Of a stretch of 44,183 nucleotides of DNA, positions 32,228 through 40,395 are shown one piece after another. Both the position numbers and the translations under genes were made by a program. Source of the stretch: SFTH01 sp051878085. GTDB lineage: Bacteria; Bacillota; Clostridia; Christensenellales; Aristaeellaceae. Position 1 is the stretch's first letter. The number at the start of each line of letters is the position of its first letter. The stretch spans positions 1 through 44,183 of the forward strand of contig JBJEJN010000131.1 of assembly GCA_051878085.1 (NCBI GenBank). The letters run 5' to 3'. Under the pieces are notes generated by a model. The model searched no databases. It was not told the origin of the DNA and saw only the letters and a program-made list of their open reading frames with translations.

Positions 32228-33721
32228 TCAATCGTCCTCGCGCGCCCAGCCCCGGCTGCACTCCACGGCCCGCGTCCACTGGCGGAGAAGGCGCTTGCGC
32301 TCGGCCTCGTCCATGTTCGGCTGGAATTCCCGGTCCGGCTGGGGCAGGATCTTCAGCTCCCGGTCGTTCCAGAGCCCCACCGCGCGCCCGGCCAGCATCG
32401 CCGCGCCCATGGCGGTGGTCTCGATGGTCTTGGGCCGCAGTACGTGCACGCCCAGGATGTCCGCCTGGAACTGCATCAGGAAATCGTTGGCGCTTGCGCC
32501 GCCGTCCACACGCAGCACGGTGGACTTCATGCTGGAGTCGCTGGACATGGCGTTGATCACGTCGGTGGACTGGTAGGCGATGGACTCCAGCGCGGCGCGC
32601 ACCACGTGGGCGCGGCCGGTGCCCCGGGTGAGGCCCACGATGGTTCCCCGGCTGTACATATCCCAGTAGGGTGCGCCCAGGCCGGTGAAGGCGGGCACGA
32701 AATAGACGTTGCCGTTGTCCGGCGCGGAGGCGGCCACGGCGGCGGTCTCGGCGGCGGTGGAAACCAGCTTCATCTCGTCCCGCAGCCACTGCACCACCGC
32801 GCCGCCCACGAACACGCTGCCCTCCAGGGCGTAGCGGGGCTTGCCGTCCAGCCGCCAGCCGATGGTGGTGATCAGGTTGTTCTGGGATTTGACGGGGGTG
32901 GAGCCGGTGTTCATCAGCACGAAGCAGCCGGTTCCGTATGTATTCTTGCACATGCCCGGGGCGAAGCAGCCCTGACCGAACAGCGCGGCGTGCTGGTCGC
33001 CCGCCAGCGCGGCGATGGGGATCTCCCGGCCCAGGATGCGCTTGTCCAGCATGCCGATCACCTGGGAGGAATCCACCACCTCGGGCAGCAGCTGGGCGGG
33101 GATGTTCATCATCCGCAGCAGCATCTCGTCCCACCTCTGCTCGTAGATGTTGTAGAGCATGGTGCGGGCGGCGTTGGTGGCGTCGGTGACGTGCACGTGG
33201 TTCGCCGTCAGGTTCCAGGCAAGGAAGCTGTCCACGGTGCCGAAACAGAGCTCACCCTTTTCCGCCCGGGCGCGCGCGTCCGGGATCGCGTCCAGCATCC
33301 ACTGGAGCTTGGTGCCGGAGAAGTAGGCGTCGGGGATCAGGCCGGTGCGATCGCGCAGCATGTTGCCCAGGCCGTCGTTCTTCAGGCGCTCCACCAGCGG
33401 CGCGGTGCGGCGGCACTGCCACACGATGGCGTTGCCCAGCGCCTTGCCGGTGGCGCGCTCCCACAGAAGTGTGGTCTCGCGCTGGTTGGCGATGCCGATG
33501 GCGGTGATGTCGCGCACCTCCACGCCGGACTTCTCCACCGCCATCTTCAACGCGCGCAGCTGGCTGTCCAGGATGTCCTGTGGGCGGTGCTCCACCCAGC
33601 CCGGCTTGGGATAGATCTGCTGAAATTCCACGTTCTGGGACGCGATCACGTTGGCGCTCTGGTCGAACACGACGGCGCGGGAGCTGGTGGTTCCCTGATC
33701 CAATGCGACGATGTATTTCAT
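32228..33721 (-). CDS. glpK: Glycerol kinase
   Basis: The 497-residue FGGY-family kinase phosphorylates glycerol to sn-glycerol 3-phosphate with ATP. The N-terminal YIVALDQGTTSSRAVVFD holds the phosphate-1 loop. NQRETTLLWERATGKALGNAIVWQCRRT (near residues 82-110), NTYGTGCFVLMNTG, VGGAVVQWLRDEM, PAFTGLGAPYWDMYSRGTIVGLTRGT and VDGGASANDFLMQFQADIL are all typical. The ATG at 33721 follows GGAGGT. No glpF or glpD neighbour is visible, and it appears to be a single-gene unit. A phosphohistidine-loop regulatory motif of the PTS-controlled kinases is not obvious. Confidence 0.97.
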   Translation of the reverse strand: MKYIVALDQGTTSSRAVVFDQSANVIASQNVEFQQIYPKPGWVEHRPQDILDSQLRALKMAVEKSGVEVRDITAIGIANQRETTLLWERATGKALGNAIVWQCRRTAPLVERLKNDGLGNMLRDRTGLIPDAYFSGTKLQWMLDAIPDARARAEKGELCFGTVDSFLAWNLTANHVHVTDATNAARTMLYNIYEQRWDEMLLRMMNIPAQLLPEVVDSSQVIGMLDKRILGREIPIAALAGDQHAALFGQGCFAPGMCKNTYGTGCFVLMNTGSTPVKSQNNLITTIGWRLDGKPRYALEGSVFVGGAVVQWLRDEMKLVSTAAETAAVAASAPDNGNVYFVPAFTGLGAPYWDMYSRGTIVGLTRGTGRAHVVRAALESIAYQSTDVINAMSSDSSMKSTVLRVDGGASANDFLMQFQADILGVHVLRPKTIETTAMGAAMLAGRAVGLWNDRELKILPQPDREFQPNMDEAERKRLLRQWTRAVECSRGWAREDD

Positions 33722-33752
33722 GCTTTGACCTCCGCTTTCAGATTGAGGTACA

Positions 33753-33801
33753 GAAAAATCCGGCATCGATGGCGGACGTATTCCGCGCTCCGGTGCCGGA
33801 T
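33753..33801 (-). terminator. Terminator after the acidic membrane protein gene
   Basis: On the minus strand ATCCGGCA (33801-33794) pairs with TGCCGGAT (33765-33758) and is followed by TTTTCTG, with a small inner stem GCGGA/TCCGC. A second perfect hairpin, CGACCGG-GAA-CCGGTCG, lies at 33807-33823, closer to the stop codon. Confidence 0.65.
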
Positions 33802-33838
33802 CGTTTCGACCGGGAACCGGTCGGGGCAGGTTTGTAAA

Positions 33839-34933
33839 TCAGCCGATGGTGGCTGCGTCCGTGGACGCGCCGTCCGCAGAAGCGGCCTGGCCGTCCGCCG
33901 CGTCCTGACTGAGGTCGGGCAGCACGGAGGATGCGCTTACGTCGGTCACGTCGATGGGCTCGATGGTGGCGACGGGTTCAGGCGTGGCCTCGGGCTCCTG
34001 ATAGGACTCCAGGGTCTGGCGGGCGATGTAGCCCGGGAACATGAAGTGGAAGGCCTTGGAATCGCCGAACTTGCTGTTGAGCGTGTCCACAACGCCGTTG
34101 AAGGCGGGCACGAAGTTCAGCACGATCACCACGACCAGCAGGAAGATGATGATGCCCAGAATGGACTTCAGAACGCCGATCACATGATGGCCGAAGGAAC
34201 GGTGCTCGTCCTCGTCCTCATCGTATTCATCCTCGTCGTCCTCATCCTCGTCCTCGTCATCGTCGTCGTACTCATCGTACTCGTCGTCGTCGTAGTCGTC
34301 CTCGTCCTCGTCGTCCTCATCGTCGTCGTAGTCATCTTCGTCATCGTCATCGTAATCGTCGTCTTCGTCCTCGTCATCCTCGTACTTGCGGGACTTCTTT
34401 CTGCCGAAGAGACCGCGGCGGGCGGGACGCTCGTCTTCCTCGTCTTCCTCATCCTCGTCCTCGTCGTCGTAGTCGTCGTCATCCTCGTCGTCGTAATCGT
34501 CGTCCTCGTCCTCGTCATCCTCGTACTTGCGGGACTTCTTTCTGCCGAAGAGACCGCGGCGGGGCTTCCTGACCTCCTCTTCTTCCTCCTCGTCGTCCTC
34601 GTCATCGTCCAGGTCGAAGAGCTTTTCATCGCTGGCCGGTGCGACGTCGCGCATGGACACGGGCTTGAACTCCCGCGTGGGCTCCTCCACGATCTCCTCG
34701 CGAAGCTCCGGCGCGGCGGGCTTTTCCTCAAAGACGGAGGGAACAGCCTCCTGCGCGGGCGCACTCTCCTGCACGGGAGCAGCCTCTGGGGCGGGTGCGG
34801 CTGCCGCAGCCTTTGCGGCCTCTTCGGCGGCGAGGCGCATCGCGCGCTCCCTGCGCTCACGGCGGGACATGCCGCTGGTCTCAAGCTCCGCCGCCATCTG
34901 CTCCTGCAGGGCGTCGATCGTCGGCTTGTTCAT
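33839..34933 (-). CDS. Highly acidic repeat protein with one membrane helix, function unknown
   Basis: The 364-residue product starts MNKPTIDALQEQMAAELE, has an Ala/Pro/Glu-rich region (40-110), then a 47-residue repeat seen twice: RRGLFGRKKSRKYEDDEDED followed by long Asp/Glu/Tyr runs (about residues 125-250). A single hydrophobic helix follows (ILGIIIFLLVVVIVLNFV, near 262-280), then an extracellular-looking tail with PEATPEPVATIEP and Ser/Ala/Asp-rich sequence. It is probably a membrane-anchored protein with a charged cytoplasmic domain. The ATG abuts the assembly gap, so an earlier start hidden in the gap cannot be excluded and no ribosome site can be checked. The upstream fragment shares the LFGRK motif and may be a paralogue or part of the same gene. 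Confidence 0.75.
   Translation of the reverse strand: MNKPTIDALQEQMAAELETSGMSRRERRERAMRLAAEEAAKAAAAAPAPEAAPVQESAPAQEAVPSVFEEKPAAPELREEIVEEPTREFKPVSMRDVAPASDEKLFDLDDDEDDEEEEEEVRKPRRGLFGRKKSRKYEDDEDEDDDYDDEDDDDYDDEDEDEEDEEDERPARRGLFGRKKSRKYEDDEDEDDDYDDDDEDDYDDDEDDEDEDDYDDDEYDEYDDDDEDEDEDDEDEYDEDEDEHRSFGHHVIGVLKSILGIIIFLLVVVIVLNFVPAFNGVVDTLNSKFGDSKAFHFMFPGYIARQTLESYQEPEATPEPVATIEPIDVTDVSASSVLPDLSQDAADGQAASADGASTDAATIG
34351..34563. repeat. Tandem repeat of 141 bases in the acidic protein gene
   Basis: The stretch 34351-34422 recurs at 34492-34563 with one difference in 72 bases, a step of 141 bases or 47 codons. It encodes the basic patch LFGRKKSRKYED plus the beginning of each acidic run. The near-identity points to recent duplication or conversion; copy number could vary between strains, and the same low-complexity character may have caused the nearby gap. 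Confidence 0.85.
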
Positions 34934-35033
34934 NNNNNNNNNNNNNNNNNNNNNNNNNNNNNNNNNNNNNNNNNNNNNNNNNNNNNNNNNNNNNNNNNNN
35001 NNNNNNNNNNNNNNNNNNNNNNNNNNNNNNNNN
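34934..35033. other. Assembly gap of 100 N
   Basis: Exactly 100 undefined bases between two acidic coding stretches. Size and reading frame across it are unknown, so it cannot be decided from this sequence whether one or two genes lie here. Confidence 0.99.
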
Positions 35034-35720
35034 CTTGGGAGCCTCGTCCTCGAACTCCTCGTCGTCGAATTCCTCATCGTCAAACTCGTCGGGGTCGGCG
35101 CCGTCCTTCACAGGCGCGCTGCGCAGGGGCTGTCCATCCATCTCCACGCCGTCGATGTCCTCGGCCTCGCCGTCCAGATCGTCAAATTCGGCCTCGTCGA
35201 AGTCCGGCTCCGGGCGCTTCCGGCCGAAGAGGCGCTTCGCAGGCGCTTCCTCTGCAGGCGCTCCGTCCTCGTCGAGCGCGTCCTCCAGCCCGACCTCCTC
35301 GTCGGCATGCTTCGCGCTCCGGCGCGCGGAGATGTTGTCCTTCACGCCATGGAAGAAGCGAATGAAGGAATCAAAGGGGTTCGGATTCTCATATTCCTCT
35401 TCCGGGAACTCCGCTTCGTCGTCCGCAGGGATCTCCTCGTCCATCGCGGCGGAATCGTCAAACGCCTCCTCGGGGACGAAATCCTCTGCGGGCCGGGCGC
35501 GATCCTCCCTGCGCGGGGGCTTGGGCGCATCGGCCTGCTCCGCCGGGCGCTTCGGCGCAACCGGCTCAACGGGGGTGGGTTCAACCGGCCTGGTCGCCTC
35601 CACCGGCTTCGCAGCCTCCGCAGGCTGCACCGGCTTACGCGCGCGGGACTTGTACTGCTCGTGTCTGCGACGGAGCTCGTAGTAATCCAGTTCCGGGCCG
35701 TTGTCTCGGGTATTGCTCAT
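35034..35720 (-). CDS. Acidic, proline-rich protein, C-terminus lost in the assembly gap
   Basis: The visible 229 residues begin MSNTRDNGPELDYYELRRRH and continue through a Pro/Val/Glu-rich segment (PVEATRPVEPTPVEPVAP, 40-65), acidic stretches and PFDSFIRFFHGVKDNISARR (near 130-150). A basic RLFGRKRPEPDFDE follows, then strings of FDDEEF up to the gap. The motif RLFGRK resembles the repeated GLFGRKK of the downstream gene, suggesting related proteins. The ATG at 35720 has GAGAGGCGG upstream and a near-consensus promoter at 35776-35804. No membrane segment is visible before the gap. Function unknown. Confidence 0.78.
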
Positions 35721-35775
35721 AGCGTAACCGCCTCTCATTGTACCAAACGAATGCGTGGTATATCTATACGTTTCT

Positions 35776-35804
35776 ATTATACCAAGATTCCGATTTTCTG
35801 ACAA
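35776..35804 (-). promoter_or_regulatory. Promoter of the acidic protein genes
   Basis: On the minus strand TTGTCA (35804-35799), 17 bases and TATAAT (35781-35776), about 55 bases ahead of the ATG. It is one of the strongest promoter matches in the window. Confidence 0.85.
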
Positions 35805-35912
35805 GGGCAACGTGGAATATAACCCAAAATATTTACTTCGGGGTCGGAAACCGCACGATGCAGTCACGATTTTCATGAAATTGCAGCGAAATTGTGGAAG
35901 GAGAGGAAGAAT

Positions 35913-36110
35913 ATGGCGTATCCCACGGAATTGATCCGCCGCGCCCGGGAGAACAGGCGCATGCAGAGGCCGATTGCGCGCAGCGAAGCCCCGGAGGACG
36001 GTGCGGAGCGCGCAAATCCGGAGCGCGCGCCCTGGCAGAGCCGCCACGGCAATTACGACCGGCTGATGCGCAGCCACGACCGCCTGCATCCCCGGCATCT
36101 GGACGGGTAA
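35913..36110 (+). CDS. Small basic protein of 65 residues, function unknown
   Basis: The product MAYPTELIRRARENRRMQRP (first 20 residues) is rich in Arg and His and ends RLMRSHDRLHPRHLDG. It has no signal peptide, membrane helix or cysteine. Support is a good GGAAGGAGAGG site at normal distance from the ATG and its place in the same direction directly ahead of the next gene (46 bases). Without homology evidence this remains a probable, not certain, gene. Confidence 0.55.
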   Translation: MAYPTELIRRARENRRMQRPIARSEAPEDGAERANPERAPWQSRHGNYDRLMRSHDRLHPRHLDG

Positions 36111-36156
36111 AGCGCGGTGCACGCGCATAGAATAGATCCAAAGGGAGGGTTGCATC

Positions 36157-37071
36157 ATGATGCGAAACGACTACCGCCGCGCGCTGATCCTGCTGCGCAG
36201 CAACGCGTCGTCCTATTCGGGCCACGTGCGGCTGGAGCGCAGGACGCTGATGGGCAGCATGTACTTCGTGGTTCAGGCGCCGGAGGCGGCGGAGAACCTG
36301 CGCGCGGCGCTGGTGGGGCGCGACCGCAGCGGCTACTTCGCCTGCGCGCTGGGTCAATTCAAGCGGGACAGCCGGGGTCAGGCGGTGCTGAGCTACAGCT
36401 TCGATCCGAGGAATCTCTGCGGACGGGAGCTGGAGCAGTATGCGCTGGTGGCGGTGGTGCGGGGGGATTGCGAGATCGTACTCTCCGGCAACGTGACGGG
36501 TAGCGCGGAGCTGAACTGGGCGCAGGTGCGCGCGGCGGTCTGCGCACTCTACGGCGCGCCGGAGGAAAAAGAAATCGAGGAAGCGGGGGAGGAATACGAG
36601 GCGGAGGAGGAAGCGGAAGAATCCTGCGCGGAGGAGCTTCTTCCAGGGCACGAAGCGGAGGAAGCCGAGGAAGAGGAGCCTGAAGCGGAGGAAGGGGAGG
36701 CCGAGGAGGACGGAGAGGCGGCGGAATCTGCGGCGCAGACTGCGCTTGCAGTTCTGGGGGCGGACGTGAGCCTTCCCTGGCAGGAGGAGATCGCTGCGCT
36801 GCGCGATCTGTTCGAGTGCCGGTGCGCCATAAAGGATGCGCCGGACGACGGCTTTACCTACGTCTCCGCACCCATGCCCGAGGGCTGCGGCTATGCGGCC
36901 TGCCTGGCGGGCGTGCGCTGCGAGGCCGGCGCGCCGGTGGCGGTAAGATACGCCCTGCCGTCAACATATGCGCCGGAGCCGCCCGCCGGTCTGGAGGACG
37001 CCGCCTGGGTCGGGGACAACAATTCCGGCTGGTGGGTCACGCACATCGACCTGCACGGCGGCACGATGTAA
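36157..37071 (+). CDS. Two-domain protein with a long acidic linker, function unknown
   Basis: The 304-residue protein starts MMRNDYRRALILLRSNASSY and has an N-terminal beta-rich domain (about residues 15-125, with GHVRLERRTLMGSMYFVVQAP and VLSYSFDPRNLCG). A Glu/Ala linker (about 130-200) is nearly all acidic. A C-terminal domain (about 200-304) includes YVSAPMPEGCGYAACLAGVR and the Trp-rich end NNSGWWVTHIDLHGG. No signal peptide or membrane helix is seen. The ATG follows AAAGGGAGG. The layout of two folded modules joined by a charged tether suggests a scaffold or adaptor. I do not recognise the family. Two acidic proteins are encoded divergently next door. Confidence 0.8.
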   Translation: MMRNDYRRALILLRSNASSYSGHVRLERRTLMGSMYFVVQAPEAAENLRAALVGRDRSGYFACALGQFKRDSRGQAVLSYSFDPRNLCGRELEQYALVAVVRGDCEIVLSGNVTGSAELNWAQVRAAVCALYGAPEEKEIEEAGEEYEAEEEAEESCAEELLPGHEAEEAEEEEPEAEEGEAEEDGEAAESAAQTALAVLGADVSLPWQEEIAALRDLFECRCAIKDAPDDGFTYVSAPMPEGCGYAACLAGVRCEAGAPVAVRYALPSTYAPEPPAGLEDAAWVGDNNSGWWVTHIDLHGGTM

Positions 37072-37127
37072 ATTGGAAGTCCGGCCTGCCATCGCGCGCC
37101 CGTTTTGCAGGAATTAACACACGCTGC

Positions 37128-37156
37128 TTGCAATGCGGGCGCGAATCTGTTACAAT
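37128..37156 (+). promoter_or_regulatory. Promoter of glyS
   Basis: TTGCAA (37128-37133), 17 bases and TACAAT (37151-37156), 38 bases before the start codon. The leader is too short for a T-box. Confidence 0.78.
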
Positions 37157-37194
37157 GGAACGCACATCATATAAGGAAAAAGAGGGTAATCGCG

Positions 37195-38574
37195 ATGGCA
37201 AAGCTTACGATGGACAAACTGGTTGCGCTGTGCAAGAACCGCGGCTTCATCTTCGCCGGTTCCGAGATTTACGGCGGCCTGGCCAACACCTGGGACTACG
37301 GCCCGCTGGGTGTGGAGTACAAGAACAACATCAAGAAGGCCTGGTGGCAGAAGTTCGTGCAGGAGAGCCCGTACAACACCGGCCTGGACTGCGCGATTCT
37401 GATGAACCGCGAGGTGTGGGTCGCCTCCGGCCACGTCGGCGGCTTCAACGATCCGCTGATGGACTGCAAGGCCTGCAAGGCCCGCTTCCGCGCGGACAAG
37501 CTCATCGAGGACTTCACCAAGGGCGCCGAGACCGGCGACGGCTGGACCAACGCCGAGCTGGAGAGCTACATCGCCGAGCATGACATCGTCTGCCCCGTCT
37601 GCGGCAAGAAGGATTTCACCGGCATCCGCCAGTTCAACCTGATGTTCAAGACCCATCAGGGCGTGAACGAGGACTCCGCGGCGGAGATCTATCTGCGCCC
37701 CGAGACCGCGCAGGGCATCTTCGTCAACTTCCTCAACGCCATGCGCACCACCCGCAAGAAGCTGCCGGCCGGCATCTGCCAGATCGGCAAGTCCTTCCGC
37801 AACGAGATCACCCCCGGCAACTTCATCTTCCGCGTGCGCGAGTTCGAGCAGATGGAGCTGGAGTTCTTCTGCAAGCCCGGCGAGGATCTGGAGTGGTTCG
37901 ACTACTGGCGCGCCTTCTGCCGCGACTGGCTGCTGTCCCTGGGCATGAAGGAGGAGAACCTGCGCCTGCGCGACCATGAGAAGGACAAGCTGGCCTTCTA
38001 CTCCAAGGCAACCACCGACTTTGAATATCTGTTCCCCTTCGGCTGGGGCGAGCTGTGGGGCGTGGCCGACCGCACCGACTACGACCTGACCCAGCACACC
38101 AATCACTCCGGCAAGAACCTGGAGTACCTCGATCCGGTGACGAACGAGAAGTTCATCCCCTACTGCATCGAGCCCTCCGTGGGCGTGGATCGTCTGGTTC
38201 TGGCCTTCCTCTGCGACGCCTACGACGAGGAGGAGCTGGAGGGCGGCGACGTGCGCACCGTGCTGCACCTGCATCCGGCGCTGGCTCCCTTCAAGGTGGC
38301 CGTGATGCCGCTGCAGAAGAACAAGCTGGGCGATCAGGCCAGGGCCCTGTACCAGCAGCTGTGCAAGAAGTTCCGCTGCGACTACGACGAGACCGGCTCC
38401 ATCGGCAAGCGCTATCGCCGTCAGGACGAGATCGGCACGCCGTACTGCATCTGCGTGGACTTCGACACCGAGACCACCGGCAACGTCACCGTGCGCGACC
38501 GCGACACCATGCAGCAGGAGATCGTCCCCGTTGCGGAGCTGGTTTCCTGGCTGGAGAAGAAGCTGGAGTTCTAA
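37195..38574 (+). CDS. glyS: Glycyl-tRNA synthetase, single-chain class II type
   Basis: The 459-residue enzyme charges tRNA-Gly with glycine. It is the homodimeric alpha-2 type. The N-terminus FIFAGSEIYGGLANTWDYGPLGVEYK carries the ATP-side GSEIYGG motif. Four cysteines (ACKAC near 93-97 and CPVCG near 134-138) may bind zinc. Motif 2 is RNEITPGNFIFRVREFEQMELEFF and motif 3 EPSVGVDRLVLAFL. The anticodon-binding domain follows (PALAPFKVAVMPL to the end). The ATG at 37195 is chosen over an upstream in-frame start because of AGAGGG spacing and the promoter position. It is a single-gene unit ending at a strong terminator. Confidence 0.97.
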   Translation: MAKLTMDKLVALCKNRGFIFAGSEIYGGLANTWDYGPLGVEYKNNIKKAWWQKFVQESPYNTGLDCAILMNREVWVASGHVGGFNDPLMDCKACKARFRADKLIEDFTKGAETGDGWTNAELESYIAEHDIVCPVCGKKDFTGIRQFNLMFKTHQGVNEDSAAEIYLRPETAQGIFVNFLNAMRTTRKKLPAGICQIGKSFRNEITPGNFIFRVREFEQMELEFFCKPGEDLEWFDYWRAFCRDWLLSLGMKEENLRLRDHEKDKLAFYSKATTDFEYLFPFGWGELWGVADRTDYDLTQHTNHSGKNLEYLDPVTNEKFIPYCIEPSVGVDRLVLAFLCDAYDEEELEGGDVRTVLHLHPALAPFKVAVMPLQKNKLGDQARALYQQLCKKFRCDYDETGSIGKRYRRQDEIGTPYCICVDFDTETTGNVTVRDRDTMQQEIVPVAELVSWLEKKLEF

Positions 38575-38589
38575 GAATAACTTTCATTG

Positions 38590-38618
38590 CTCCCCGATTG
38601 ATTTCGGGGAGTTTTTTT
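38590..38618 (+). terminator. Rho-independent terminator of glyS
   Basis: CTCCCCGA (38590-38597) pairs with TCGGGGAG (38604-38611) and is followed by seven T. It starts 15 bases after the glyS stop. Confidence 0.93.
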
Positions 38619-38649
38619 CATGTCATGCGCACATTTTTGAAATAATACA

Positions 38650-38703
38650 TTGACAAGCGTCTATGCATGTGCTATGCTATACACATAGATAATCATCGAT
38701 GTG
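38650..38703 (+). promoter_or_regulatory. Promoter and ArsR-type operator of the permease operon
   Basis: TTGACA (38650-38655), 17 bases and TATGCT (38673-38678), with TGC before the -10 box. Directly downstream, CACATAGAT (38682-38690) and ATCGATGTG (38695-38703) form a 9-base inverted repeat with one mismatch around AATC, covering the expected start site. The ATA..AT core resembles operators of the ArsR/SmtB family, so autorepression is the likely mode. Confidence 0.78.
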
Positions 38704-38714
38704 AGGTGAATGGA

Positions 38715-39020
38715 ATGCAGGCGATGGACGTTGCTCTGATCTGCAGGGCTCTGGGCGATGCGAACCGGCTGGAGATCGTCAGAATGCTGTCCGACGGAGA
38801 AAAATGCGGCTGCAAGCTGCTGGAGCGCTTCGAGATCACGCAGCCGACCCTGTCCCACCACATGCGCATCCTGGTGGAATGCGGACTGGTCAACGACCGC
38901 AAGGATGGGAAGTGGCATCATTACTCGCTGAATTGTGAGACGCTGACCGCGTTCAAGGCCTTTATCGAGGGACTGCGCTGCAAGGGCTGCGGGGAGGACA
39001 TGGGAGGGAGCTGCAAATGA
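38715..39020 (+). CDS. arsR: ArsR/SmtB family metalloregulator
   Basis: The 101-residue winged-helix repressor has the family core: ALGDANRLEIVRMLSDGE, the recognition helix in QPTLSHHMRILVECGLV (residues about 40-56) and the wing NDRKDGKWHHYSL. Two thiol groups stand out: Cys-Gly-Cys in GEKCGCKLLE (about 33-35), the position of the ELCVCDL arsenic site of classical ArsR, and three C-terminal cysteines in RCKGCGEDMGGSC. It probably senses As(III) or another soft metal. The ATG at 38715 follows GTGAGGTG; the gene overlaps the permease gene by four bases. Confidence 0.93.
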   Translation: MQAMDVALICRALGDANRLEIVRMLSDGEKCGCKLLERFEITQPTLSHHMRILVECGLVNDRKDGKWHHYSLNCETLTAFKAFIEGLRCKGCGEDMGGSCK

Positions 39021-40015
39021 TCGGGCGCTTTGTGATGGAGCAGGTTCTGGGCATGAGGTGGCTGAACCAGCTGATCGGGAGGATGCTGGCGGAAATCGGC
39101 CTGGACGTGGAGGGCAGGATCGGCGGCAGCATACAGTTCTTCCTCTACGACGTGCTCAAGATCACGGTTCTGCTCTGCGTGCTGATCTACCTGATCTCCT
39201 ACGTGCAGAGCTACTTCCCGCCGGAGCGCAGCAAGCGCATCATGGGCCGCTTCCACGGAATCTGGGCCAACTGCATTGCGGCGCTGCTGGGAACCGTGAC
39301 CCCGTTCTGCTCCTGCTCGTCCATACCGCTGTTTATCGGCTTCACCAGCGCGGGACTTCCCCTGGGCGTGACCTTTTCGTTCCTGATCTCGTCGCCGATG
39401 GTGGATCTGGGGAGCCTGGTGCTGCTGATGAGCATTTTCGGAGTGCGGGTCGCGGTGATCTACGTGGTTCTCGGCCTGGTGGTCGCCGTAGCGGGCGGAA
39501 GCGTCATCGAACGGCTCCACATGGAGGAGCAGGTGGAGGCGTTCATCCGCAGGGCGGGCAGGGTCGATGCGGAATCTGCAACGCTGACCCAGCGGGATCG
39601 CCTCGCCTATGCCGGAGAGCAGGTGGCGGGCACCTTTAAGAAGGTGTTTCCCTACATCCTGCTGGGCGTGGGCATCGGCGCGCTGATCCACAACTGGATC
39701 CCGGAGAGCTGGGTTGTAGCTGTTCTCGGAAGCAACAATCCCTTCGGCGTGGTGCTTGCGACGCTCATCGGCATTCCCATGTACGCGGATATCTTCGGCA
39801 CCATTCCCATTGCGGAGGCGCTGCTGGCCAAGGGCGCGCAGCTCGGAACGGTGCTCGCCTTCATGATGGGCGTCACCACGCTGTCCCTGCCGTCCATGGT
39901 GATGCTCCGAAAGGCGATCAAACCGAAGCTGCTGGCGGTGTTTGTGGCGATCTGCACGGCGGGAATCATTCTGGTCGGGTATCTGTTCAATCTGTTGCAG
40001 GGAATCATACTGTGA
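39017..40015 (+). CDS. Permease of the ArsP / UPF0718 (DUF318) family
   Basis: The 332-residue membrane protein has eight or so transmembrane helices and the family thiol motif TPFCSCSSIPLF (near residues 94-105), matched in the second half by IGIPMYADIFGTIPIAEALL. ArsP members export trivalent organoarsenicals; other members of the family have unknown substrates. A cytoplasmic loop (EEQVEAFIRRAGRVDAESATLTQRDRLAYAGEQV) joins the two halves. Coupling by ATGA to an ArsR repressor and followed by a thioredoxin-fold protein, it is very likely part of a metal or metalloid detoxification or thiol-linked export operon. Confidence 0.92.
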   Translation: MIGRFVMEQVLGMRWLNQLIGRMLAEIGLDVEGRIGGSIQFFLYDVLKITVLLCVLIYLISYVQSYFPPERSKRIMGRFHGIWANCIAALLGTVTPFCSCSSIPLFIGFTSAGLPLGVTFSFLISSPMVDLGSLVLLMSIFGVRVAVIYVVLGLVVAVAGGSVIERLHMEEQVEAFIRRAGRVDAESATLTQRDRLAYAGEQVAGTFKKVFPYILLGVGIGALIHNWIPESWVVAVLGSNNPFGVVLATLIGIPMYADIFGTIPIAEALLAKGAQLGTVLAFMMGVTTLSLPSMVMLRKAIKPKLLAVFVAICTAGIILVGYLFNLLQGIIL

Positions 40016-40037
40016 AAATCAGAGGGAGGTAGAAAAC

Positions 40038-40364
40038 ATGTCGTTCCTTGGATTTGGAAAGAAGGTAGAAAAGAAGGGCTGCTGCGGGCCTGAAGCCGCA
40101 CAGAGCACCGGGGAGGCCGGGTGCAGCGTGAAGATTCTGGGCGGCGGCTGCGCGAAGTGCAATCAGCTGGAGGCCGCGACCGTCGAGGCGCTCGGCGAAC
40201 TGGGCATGGATACGCGCATCGAGCACGTTCGGGACTTTGCGGAGATCGCCGCCTATGGTGTGATGACCACGCCTGCGCTGGTGGTGGACGGCAAGGTCGT
40301 GTCCTATGGCAGAGTGCTGAAAAAGGAGGAGGTTGTCCGGATTCTGAAGGAAGCGCGAAGCTGA
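40038..40364 (+). CDS. Small thioredoxin-fold protein (redox-active disulfide protein 2 type)
   Basis: The 108-residue protein has a short N-terminal extension with a vicinal Cys pair (KKGCCGPE) and a thioredoxin-like domain (about 30-108) with the active site GGGCAKC near residue 40 and the cis-proline TTPALVVDG near 76-84. Proteins of this type commonly sit next to ArsR-controlled DUF318 permeases. A role in reducing or handing a thiol-bound substrate to the permease is inferred from this association. A GGGAGGT site precedes the ATG, 22 bases after the permease stop. Confidence 0.92.
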   Translation: MSFLGFGKKVEKKGCCGPEAAQSTGEAGCSVKILGGGCAKCNQLEAATVEALGELGMDTRIEHVRDFAEIAAYGVMTTPALVVDGKVVSYGRVLKKEEVVRILKEARS

Positions 40365-40395
40365 CACAGGCGCATATGTTGTTTGATGGACTGTT

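Noticed and set aside
34200..34560. Simple-sequence tract that might be taken for a CRISPR or microsatellite array
   Set aside because: It is GAY/GAR codon repetition encoding Asp/Glu runs, with one 141-base internal duplication; there are no regular spacers or repeats of CRISPR type.
32159..35365. Long plus-strand open frame across glpK and the acidic protein genes, with Val/Leu/Ile strings that look like membrane helices
   Set aside because: The hydrophobic strings are the complement of Asp/Glu codon runs on the minus strand, and the frame crosses the assembly gap. The minus-strand genes have promoters, ribosome sites and motifs.
37072..37194. T-box leader for glyS
   Set aside because: The promoter at 37128-37156 leaves a leader of about 35 bases, too short for a T-box.
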